NCBI GenBank assembly: GCA_030141605.1
Contig: JAQGDQ010000754.1
Location: forward strand, 1 to 40,000
DNA: 40,000 nt
Direction of reading: 5' to 3'
Source: Tubiluchus corallicola
Lineage: Eukaryota > Priapulida > Priapulimorpha > Priapulimorphida > Tubiluchidae
Shown here: piece after piece, positions 1 through 10,500 of the stretch
Numbering within the stretch: the first letter of the stretch is position 1
How the letters are laid out: the number at the start of each line of letters is the position of its first letter
The notes under the pieces: model-generated
What the model saw: the letters and a program-made list of their open reading frames with translations, nothing else
Told to the model about the DNA's origin: nothing
Database searches by the model: none
Made by a program: the position numbers and the translations under genes

Positions 1-461
1 AACAAAAATTACTTGCAAATATGTTGGCTTTATCATGCCAGTTTTTACCCGCCACTTGATTACTCGTTGTTATCGACGCATTAACAGACTTTGGTGTAAA
101 ATAAAACATTGAAAATGTTTTAAACAAGTTGGAGGAGTGATCAAGATGTGTATTTGTAGCACCATCTGTGTGTTTTTCAGTTTTTAAATGGTTTCATCTC
201 CGATACTGCTTCTGGTATTTACATTTCACTGATCGATGTTATGCCTTTAAAGTTTAAAGCGATATCAGAAGTCTCTGTCGGTTTAGTATCGCATCTTAGA
301 GAATTAACATCGATAACGAGATGAGTTGCGGTCCACTTAAGGTGTGTCCTGTCGTTAGATGTTCAATTTAGACTCTGAAGATTAAAATTTTGTTTCATGT
401 TTGGACAATTGCATGCATGAGTTTACGTTTTTAGATATTGCACATAAAAAAACGTTAGACA

Positions 462-740
462 TCTATAACACCAGATCCAAGGTGCACTGAGCACCAGCAC
501 ACACAATCTTAGTACCAGAACCAGCACCCCCGGTCTCAGCACCAGCATTCTCAACCTCAGTGCAGAAAACTTCATCACCTGTACTCACAGTGCTCCCAAT
601 GAATTGTAATTCATACTACTCCGATGAAAGGAATTTTTTATACTCTTTATCGCGACTGTGGTGAATACAAGAGCTGAAGTTCTGTGACCGAGGTTGTGGG
701 TGCTGGTGCTGAGAGCACCTGGGTCGGGTATTGTAATGTG
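462..740. mobile_element. Foldback MITE-like element
   Basis: The segment near 470-510 (CAAGGTGCACTGAGCACCAG and onward) is the imperfect inverted complement of 680-725 (GGGTGCTGGTGCTGAGAGCA and onward). About 40 bp pair at each end around a unique centre. This looks like a short non-autonomous DNA element. No clear target duplication was found, and the superfamily is unassigned. It lies 3' of the last visible SLC6 exon. Confidence 0.45.
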
Positions 741-866
741 GTCAAACGTCATGTGATGCTGACCATCGTCGCACCATCATCAGTGGCAGTACGGTTGTTG
801 TTATCAACAATGTTATTGTTCTTCAATGGGTGTTTTGTATGTTATGAAATAACGTAATGAGCTCAC

Positions 867-1956
867 CTGTATACATTGTTGTGGAATTTATTGTAGGAAG
901 CATAGGCAATGTGTACACCAAACCCTGGCCCAACTGAATAGAAAATTTGTATTGCTGCATCTATCCACACCTGTATCGGACAATAATTACTATTCCTTTA
1001 ACAATAATCAAACACTAATATAGTTCCCATAACTTGAGTCATTACGTAATTAGCCAAAAATCTCAGGAACGAATGGCTAGCAACTGTTAGTGTGTTCACA
1101 CTGATTGCGTTCACTGCAGATACATATCACCATTGCATCCGGTTTATGTTCACTCGGGTCAAACTGATTAAACTGAGAACAGTGCTTACAACACCCGACT
1201 CCCATTTACAGTACTTATACACTGTGTACAAAAACCCAGTCCTTTTTACACTGCATATAAAAACCCTGGCTTGTTTACACTTCATATAAAAACCGAGTCC
1301 TGTTCACACTGTTTGTAAGAAGCGAGTTATGTTTAAACTATTTACAAGAAGCGAGTCCTGTTCACACTATCTGCAAATATGAATTACCTTGAGCACTTTC
1401 AAACAATAATTGATTATACCAGATATTAACAAAAAATAACTTACCTTTACTTCAATTTCTTTAAACGAAAGCATGTCAAAAATACAAGTTAAATGTTTCA
1501 AAGATGTAGTTTTGAAAACTAATACTTATTTTATTCTAAAATCTGTTTCACACAGTCTTCTGAAATTAGTAGTCAATGTACTGATAATTTGATACAAAAA
1601 CGACTAAACACTTACTTCAATGTGTAACAGTCGTTCAGCATTTGGTATGAGGTAGTATTTGATACCCTCTTTTGCTCCTTCCAACATGACTCCTCTAATA
1701 AGCAGTATAAGTAACACAATGTAGGGCATTAGTACGGTAACGTAAACAACCTGCAACAATATAAACAAGTAAGATGCGGTGTAAATGCAAAAAGGGAAAG
1801 TAAAAACAAGAAGGGTAAAAAAGACGAGTAACATGAGAAAAGGAGAAAAATTAAGGCAAAAAGGAAAGCAGAAAGCAAAAAAAAGAAATAAAGAAAGAAA
1901 GGAGAAAAAAGAAAGAAACAAACAAACAAAGAATGAATTAATGAATGGGTGAATGA

Positions 1957-2028
<72 letters not shown>

Positions 2029-2338
2029 AAGAAAGAAAGAAAGACAGACAGAAACAAACAAACAAAAGAAAAAATAGGTGGACAAGAGATGGGTTGCAGA
2101 AGAAAAGAAAGAAGAAGAAAATAAAGTAATAAAAATAAAAATAAACAGACTAGAGGAAAGAACAGTATAGATAAATGAAGACAAACAAAATTATTTCACC
2201 TTCCCAGATGTCTTAACTCCTTTCCATAATGCCAGAAATAAAAAGGTAAAAGTAAGTAATGCACACAATGTCATGTCCCATTTCATTCCTCCCAAATCTT
2301 CTATTCCAGAGCTTTTATATATGCCCAACACCTTGCGG
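867..2338 (-). CDS. SLC6-family sodium-dependent transporter, partial (three internal exons)
   Basis: Three exons read on the minus strand: 2338-2200, 1750-1616 and 970-867, all bounded by AG/GT with compatible phases (139, 135 and 104 nt). The first ends in WKGVKTSGK after a hydrophobic TM4. The second continues [10 protein letters not shown], a TM5, LLIRGV and GIKYYL. The third begins VWIDAA and carries the broken TM6 motif SVGPGFGV followed by [10 protein letters not shown]. These are hallmarks of the SLC6 Na+/Cl--coupled transporters (monoamine, glycine, GABA, amino-acid carriers), which move substrate across the plasma membrane. GPGFGV in TM6 resembles monoamine carriers, but LEGAKEGI resembles amino-acid carriers, so I leave the substrate open. 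The 3' exons (TM7 onward) should lie left of position 1. No exons for TM1-TM3 were found to the right, so the gene has a very long intron or is a fragment. No frame breaks are seen in the three exons. Confidence 0.88.
1195..1385. repeat. Degenerate ~37-bp tandem repeat in SLC6 intron
   Basis: About five diverged units of the form CCnnnTCCTGTTCACACTnn followed by TGTAAGAAGCGAG or CATATAAAAACCC. The divergence suggests an old array. It sits in the intron between the SLC6 exons ending at 1616 and starting at 970. Confidence 0.5.
1850..2120. repeat. Purine-rich microsatellite cluster (AAAG)n/(ACAG)n
   Basis: The core at about 1955-2050 is (AAAG)n, then (ACAG)n, then (AAAG)n, embedded in a longer A/G-rich tract. 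It fills the short SLC6 intron between exons 2200 and 1750. On the minus (transcribed) strand it is a pure pyrimidine tract. Serine/phenylalanine/leucine-rich open frames here are repeat artefacts. Confidence 0.85.
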
Positions 2339-2699
2339 CTGTTTCAGAGAAAAAATGGTAAAATAGTTATAATAATCATTCATTACTTTAATTTTTTTAA
2401 TACACACGATTTGAGACTGTCGTTGACTATGAGGTTTTAGGCAACGAGAGACGATCCAACGCACCATTTTGCTCGTTTGTTTTATTGCAATTTTTGCGAC
2501 TCTGGTACGCCAGAGTGCTGGACCAGAGCAACGGAAAGCAGACACTGACAGTCTGACGTCCAAAAACATTAAAAAAAAAACGAAAGCGAATAACCGCATT
2601 CAAAAAACATGCAAACTTAAAAATATTAAATAATAATTTTAATGCATTTTTTTCAGCATCAAAGAAACAAACATCAGTGTATATCCAAAACAGGCTGCT

Positions 2700-2833
2700 G
2701 ATAATGACAATAATTATGATGATAAATTTAATAATGATGATGATACGAAGAAGAAGAATAGTAATTATTCATTGTACTAATGATGATAATTTTAATAAAA
2801 ATAATAATAACAATAACAACAACAACAACAACA

Positions 2834-2901
<68 letters not shown>

Positions 2902-2922
2902 AAGAAGAAGAAGAAGAAGAAT
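2700..2922. repeat. Trinucleotide cluster (AAC)n(AAT)n(AAG)n
   Basis: Three adjacent trinucleotide blocks: AAC at about 2808-2832, AAT at about 2833-2872 and AAG at about 2873-2920. Single-base slippage variants of one A-rich seed explain the succession. No gene is visible around it. Confidence 0.85.
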
Positions 2923-4514
2923 TGACATAACAGTACCAACATTGGGACTAAATATGTAGACTTTTAAAAATGTACAATCTAGCAGTTTAGTTTGGAAGAA
3001 TCTGAGAAAAGTCAATTAGTGTTGCACTATGCAGTCCTAGCATAGTTGTAGAAAGTCTAGAAAATCCACTTATAAACATTAGCAATTACAGAGTGAGAAC
3101 AGCAGGAGATACAGATCGAATCAAACTATTTTGGGTTCAGCATATATACATCCTGAGACTGTACATTTTGTTAAGCCTTACAGTTTTTTGTAGACTCAGC
3201 TTTGCACGTGATGATAAACCAGATGAGGGTTTATGGGACCAAATAATTATAACAATTGTAATAACAATAATTGCATGGCACCTGTCATTTAGATTAATCT
3301 ACAGCCAATTAACCAGACTCACTTCAAAAGCTTGATAAAAAAACTCAGTGCCATTTTACTAGTTGAATGAACAAGTCTGCATTTGATAATTATGACTCGA
3401 TCACTGTAGCCTCATTCATGGAGCTCCATGCTTGTGAATTATTCTTATACAGCTAACTGTAATTGGTTATGTATAATAGTTAAATTTTAATAATTATGTA
3501 ATCTTTTTCTAAGATTAACAGAAGTATTAACTGCATATTACTTCAATACTAAAATAAAAAAATTACAAAAACATGAACTATTTCTATGTTTCCATAGATA
3601 TCTCACTTAGATTTACCAATCATTATAAGTCAAGTTCATGTGGCATCATTTGTACAGAAGTACGATTTCATGCCTCATTGCAGCTTTAATTATTTCTTAC
3701 AAAGCTGGTTCAAAAAGTCTGATGCTGGAGAATAGTTATTGTGCAGGATTTGTTTGAGAAAAGTCCGAATGAGTGTTACATGTGTGCAAAATTTTAAGCA
3801 TTTGAGCATGCATAGTAAGTAAATGATTATATGCAGTTCAAATGGATCATTATAATAATAATTATTTTCGTCGTTGTTGTTGTTGTTGTTGTTACTGTCA
3901 CTGTCACTGGTGTTGCCACACCTGCTGTTGTTGTTGTCATCCTTGTTTTTGTTGCCATATAAAGTATGTATACTGTACATACTTGGTATTACTCAATCGC
4001 TACCGTTGTCAATATTGCTGCTGTTGCTATTGCCACCACTCTCATTACCATTATCACTATCGCCATTGTTGTTGTTGTTAAGTTATATCTAGTCCTCTCA
4101 CTGTCATGTAGACGGGAGTTGCTTTCACTATTCTTGCATAACTCTTCTGCCAATTTTACTGTTGCTGTTGTAATTGGCACCACCATGGCTGTCGTCGTTA
4201 TTTTTGTTACATTCTTTGCTGCATTTGTTGCTATCCTAGTTACTCGTTGTAGTTTGTCAACAACTTGCCAATTTGCTATCTTGTTAGGCGAAGTAAAGCA
4301 GTAAAGAGAATTGGGTAAAGTTCGGTAAAAAGCTGGTTTTGTTTTGCTTCGGGATTTGGCAAATGAGATATCAAGTTATTAACAGACAAATCAAATGGCG
4401 CCAGAGATGAAACTATGCATTGCCACAAAAATGAGCAAATCGACGGCTTGATGGTGATGAGATTAATAGATGCGGCTTTTGGTTAGAGCAGCGAAAATAC
4501 TGTAATTAATTAAA
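2923..4514. other. Spacer between SLC6 exons and CEP20; GTT-rich stretch
   Basis: I found no exon of recognisable homology here. 3865-4260 is enriched in GTT/GTC/CAT triplets, giving low-complexity frames. The last ~200 bases before 4515 should hold the CEP20 promoter and 5' leader. I see no convincing RFX X-box or TATA box there. An in-frame TAA at 4503-4505 precedes the CEP20 start codon. Confidence 0.5.
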
Positions 4515-7500
4515 ATGTCAAATCTGGAAGATATGAAGTCAGGTAAGCCAAGCTGATTCTGGCTCTGATAATTTTTCGGTGGTACAGTCTTGATCCATTA
4601 AGCAGCGAGCAAAGTCTCAATATGAATGAGAATATGGACCGAAACATTTAGTTGACATAAACAATTGCAAACAAATGGTTGTTTAATAGCATCTTCTTCT
4701 TAATGCTGCTTACCTAAATTTACTGTTGTTCCAAACCCGAAAAGAAACGATCAGAACCGATACAGATTTTTTGATTTTCTTCGGAACCGATACCGAACCA
4801 ATGTATCCCATTTATTTTTTTGAAAACCGATACCAATTAAGCGATCACTGATTATTGTTTAGCCCAGATATAAATGCAAACTATAGTATTAACACTTGTG
4901 TTCACTGTTACTTAGAAAATTGGACATATCTTTCAAAAATGGAGACTTTTCCCTGTCTTTATGTATAAACGTTCTTGTTGCTAAAGCTGGAAGCTCGAAA
5001 TGTGTATACACGTCAATGTTATTCCGATTCAGACTGATATAGATTTTCCTCGAAACTGATACCAATCCAGCATTTTTCGCGAATATCAGCGATCGACCTA
5101 TCAGCAATCGTCCTATCGGAACAACACTGCTTACCATGTGAGTTAACCCCATTGAATCAGCAATAGTTGAATTTTCATTTATTTTTATTTTCATCGTGTT
5201 AATGCCGTAAAGTTTTACTACTTTGCTACTAATAAAGTCAGACTCATATGAACTTGTATAATAAAGTCAGACTCATATGAACTTGTATAATAAAGTCAGA
5301 CTCATATGAACTTGTATAATAAAGTCAGACTCATATGAACTTGTATAATAAAGTCAGATTCATATGAACTTGTATAATAAAGTCAGATTCATATGAACTT
5401 GTATAATAAAGTCAGACTCATATGAACTTGTATAATAAAGTCAGATTCATATGAACTTGTATAATAAAGTCAGATTCATATGAACTTGTATAATAAAGTC
5501 AGATTCATATGAACTTGTATAATAAAGTCAGACTCATATGAACTTGTATAATAAAGTCAGACTCATATGAACTTGTATAATAAAGTCAGATTCATATGAA
5601 CTTGTATAATAAAGTCAGATTCATATGAACTTGTATAATAAAGTCAGACTCATGAACTTGTATAATAAAGTCAGACTCATATGAACTTGTATAATAAAGT
5701 CAGATTCATATGAACTTGTATAATAAAGTCAGATTCATATGAACTTGTATAATAAAGTCAGATTCATATGAACTTGTATAATAAAGTCAGATTCATATGA
5801 ACTTGTATAATAAAGTCAGACTCATATGAACTTGTATAATAAAGTCAGACTCATATGAACTTGTATAATAAAGTCAGACTCATATGAACTTGTATAATAA
5901 AGTCAGACTCATATGAACTTGTATAATAAAGTCAGACTCATATGAACTTGTATAATAAAGTCAGACTCATATGAACTTGTATAATAAAGTCAGACTCGTA
6001 TGAACTTCTATAATAAAGTCAGATTCATATGAACGTGTGTAATAAAGTCAGACTCATATGAACGTGTATAATAAAGTCAGACTCATATGAACTTGTATAA
6101 TAAAGTCAGATTCATATGAACTTGTATAATAAAGTCAGATTCATATGAACTGTTGCAGTGAATAGCGAAATTCCTTTAAAATCTTGATGGTATTCACAGA
6201 AGTCTTTATTTCTGTTAATAAAATAAAATTACAAAATTGTGAGTTTGCAAATAGATTTTGATGTCTTCTGACTGATTCCTCCAAATAACCCAAAACAAAC
6301 AGTATTAGCAAATTAATTGTCACGTTAGGCAATTACTGGTGTTGCAGCTATTCTGTAAAACTTACTATTACTTGAACTTAAAATGGAACATTGTGATAAA
6401 ATATATTATGTTAGCTTATGTTTAACAAAGTAATTATTCGTATAATTCAAAGTAATTGTAACAATACCATAGATATGGTTTGTGTAGATCAAAAATCTTG
6501 GTGTGTAGATCAAAGAGCTTTGCAGTGTTCTGCATTCTAGACTGTCTTGCTGCTCTGATCTTCTTTGTTTAAGTTCCTAATTAGTTTAATAAATATTATT
6601 TTATTATGTACGCATTTGTCTGGTTGCTAATATTATTGTAGCGTGTAACAGTAATTATCAACACTTACATTGTTGCGGCTATGAAAACATTAAGGTAATG
6701 AAGTAGGTCCAACAAAAACATAAGGCTCTAATCTTGAAAAACAAAAATATTAGCAATTCTGGAACGTGTCAACATAAATCATGGCAGTCTGACTACTGCT
6801 GCTCAAGCCAACTCACCTACCCAAACCAGGTGAAACAGGTGGCAGCACTTACACAAGAACATCAAATTTTCTGCTAAATATTAAAGCAAAGTGAAACAAA
6901 TTTTTGCCTAATGCAGAGAGGCTGCCACATGAACCAAAATAATAAGATCAAGAACACCTAGCAATAATATATTGTAATAATATTTTAAGATTCTACCTTG
7001 CTATTTGTTCTTAAGGCGGCTAATGATTTGTAATTTAACGTTAAGCATTCTGTAGTTCAGTTTTACTTCTCTTTTTCAATAATATATCCTCTGTTAGGTA
7101 TAGCATTTGCCAACGTACTCTGTAATTGAAATATCTGCGCAATAAACTTGAATTGAATTTACAGCTTTTTTCGTGTTACAAATAGGGACATTAAATAGTT
7201 AACTTAATTTTCATACGTGTATTGACTCAATCACGAGACGGCTTAGTCTAGTGGTAATGCGTCTGCTTTCCGTCTGGGAGGTCTTGAGTTCGAACCAGCG
7301 GCCGGGTCATACCAAAGACTTTAAAAATGGTACCTGCTGTTGCCCTGCCTGACGCGTGGTATTTAGGGTAAAAGTGGGGTAATAATAGTCTCTGTTATGT
7401 AGTTGTAGGTTGTTATTTACAGTCGGTGATAATAGCTCTTTGACCTAATGTTAATTGTTGACCCAAAAGCCAACTTTAAATAAAGATTATTATTATTATT

Positions 7501-10500
7501 ATTATTATTCACACTTATTTCAGAAATTTTAATTTGTTATTTTATAACATTTTATTCTAACTCCTTAGCTTTTTATTGTTACTTTTTTGGTTTAGGCCAT
7601 ATGCATTGCTGAAATCATTTTAGTGCTTTGAACATTTCAAAACGTGCATTTCATATTCCAGTAAGAAGTAAGCCACCTAGTGGATTTGCAATGATTTGTC
7701 TGCAAGAATGCAGAGGAGAAATTTCGACATAACTTTTACAATAACAATTTACATTGAATTTACTCATCACAGCTGCTTCCATTGTTTTAGTGCTTAAAGA
7801 GACTCTAGAGAAAAGAGGAGTTTTGGGGCAGCTGAAAGCACGGATTAGAGCGGAGATATTCCAAGCGCTTGATGATCAAAGTGAAACGAAACCTCGTCTG
7901 AGTCATGAAAACATGCTGATTAATGAACTGATTCGGGAGTATTTATTATTTAACAACTATAAATACTCGGAATCAGTGCTCACAGCTGGTATGTTTTTTT
8001 TTGCATTTTAGTTTTTTATATCCATTAGCTAGTATGCCTGATAAGGTATAGCGTGAACAAATGAATAAACTTGTACTGGAAATTTAACCTACTTAGCAGC
8101 AGCCTTCTCTTTGGCCACTGTTAGTGTCTCTGAGAGGCATTTATGACAACTTTAAAAGTCTCAGTTGTATTTTCATATAAACCACTGATCTTTATTTCTG
8201 CAACATTTAAAACAAAAAAATAGAAAGGCAAAGGTGACTGACATTGGCTAATTTAGTTAGATTGTTAATGAATAATGAATAAATCAAAATAAAAATTAAT
8301 AGAAGTAAACTTGCATCGTTGCGGCATAGCTAATGAAAAATTTCGCTAGCTTGTACAAGACACATGTTCACTCATACAACAGAACAGCATAAATGAAAAC
8401 ATAACTAGGTCAATGTCCACACTTTAAACTTTCTAGCTAGATGGAGCCACCTTGGCTACAAAATTAAAATTTATTAAGTGTTAGGTTCACACTGGCCTTA
8501 ATAGCCACCTTGTGGCGATTTTAGGCCTGATCACATGATCACGGCTGATCTGGTTGAGTGGACTGAATTTTGTTAACACAAGACAAGTTATAAGGCGTTA
8601 GAATATCGTCGTGTTGTGTGTTTAAAAGGCTCATGATTTGGGGGAAATAATGTATGTATATCTTTTATTACTTTTAAAATTAGTTATTTTGTTAAATTAC
8701 AAATTAATTAAAAATTACAGTAAAACTGTAGTGTAAAAACTGCGACATTATGTATAATTATTGATCTTTTGGTTATTGGTATTTTTTGGCACAAACTTTT
8801 TATTGTTTAGATGGAATGACGTGTTTTGGGGAATAAAAGACAAGAAAGAGCAAAATTTATTATGCAAGGCTTCAAATTTCAATTAATTTTAAAATCCCAA
8901 AACTTGTAGAAAAAGGCCTATTAATAGGTTTGAAGATAAGACCATAGTTGTGAAAGTCGTGTTTGAAGTTGTAGATCACTCACTTTGTTATGATTGAGTT
9001 TAGGCACAGAAGTATGAACAAGAATAAAAAATCTATAATAGATATTTGCACTGCACACAACAGAAAAGTGTTTATTATAACTACAGACACATGAGTAGCA
9101 TGACTGCTGCACTGAACACTGAGAGTGAGAGTGAGAGAGTGACTAGAAAGCAAAACCAGTCAGTACATATAGGTATAGGTGACCTATGCAGACTTGCACA
9201 GGCTTCACAACAACCATTACTTTAAAATAGGGAGAGAACCAGTGAATATGCATTCACTGGACCATACAGTTATACTGGGGGTAAGTCAGCTGGTAGAATG
9301 TAACACGATTAGCCCATAGATGGCAGCACCTAATTAAAATGTACAATTCCAACTTCCACAATAGTGAAATGTTATTTGTTTATGATGTTTATGTTGTTTG
9401 ACAAATAGCCAGCCAGAAAAAGTTTCGATTGTGTAAATTGCCATTGATTATAAAGTTCGACAGAATGGTAGTTGCAGACAAAATTTGAGAAGCTATTGTA
9501 GCAAACTTTCATAGTGGTGAAAGCTGCATGTGTATTGTACTTGGTTAATTGTATGAAGTTTGTGTGAAGCACAAGTTTTAGGTTTTCGTTCAGAATAGGG
9601 TTACCATACGTCCGGGTTTCCCCGGACACGTCCTCTTTTTGGGCATCTGTCTGGGCGTTCAGGCGGGTTTTCAAAAAATCGGCAGGTTGTCCGGGTTTTG
9701 TCTCAATCCGTAAGTATGTACGGACGTTGCCAACTGCAGAGGCGTACGACAGGACGAGACAAAGAAAAGCTCGTTAATTTTCAATACAAGATGTTGCTAA
9801 CATCTCAAAATGCTACCCTTGTAAAAGCTTTGTGTACATATTTACTGAACAAAAGTAAGCGCTGCGCACATCACTATGGGTCACACGACTCACACCGCTG
9901 TCGATACTCGGCGTATTCGCTAACGACTTAAAATGACGTCAGACAGTGTTCTCTTTTTCAACTCAGACAATATGGTAAGCCTATGTACATTAAGTTAAGA
10001 GAAAGTGTCGTCAGCTGTTGTCAGTTACAGGCTGGCTCTATGTATAAAAATTTCATTCTGCATTAATTGTGTTACTAATTTTTTAAAAGTTTTATTATTT
10101 TGTCTCTTTTCATCTTTGTTTGATTGCCATCTTAATTAATCCATGCTGATTGAGTTCGTATGCTGTAGCGAATTTATAAAAAAGTCTTTAAAAAATATAT
10201 AAAATATATAATAATTATATAATATATAATAATAATAGTAAATAAAATATATATTTTAAGAATTTATAAGAAGACATTTTGCAGAAAGAGAGGATATTTT
10301 TTCCACCCATTTGGGGACCAAGATGACCCTTTACCTTCATAGTTCAGTAAACTTTAATAATGTTCATTCTAGCTCATTGAAGACTGTAAAAGTCATTTTT
10401 GAAGTTGTTGATCACTCACTTTGTTATGATTGAGTTTAGACACAGAGAAGTATGAATAGGAATAAAAAATCTATAATACATATTTGCACTGCACACAACA

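Noticed and set aside
3093-3335. 80-codon plus-strand open frame
   Set aside because: No domain, no splice partner and AT-driven composition. It lies between genes with no supporting signal.
5227-6150. CRISPR-like array in CEP20 intron 1
   Set aside because: Units are contiguous with no unique spacers, and the context is a eukaryotic intron.
7233-7308. A functional tRNA gene
   Set aside because: The A and B boxes are present, but the 3' acceptor strand does not close, and the sequence continues into a SINE body present in two other copies.
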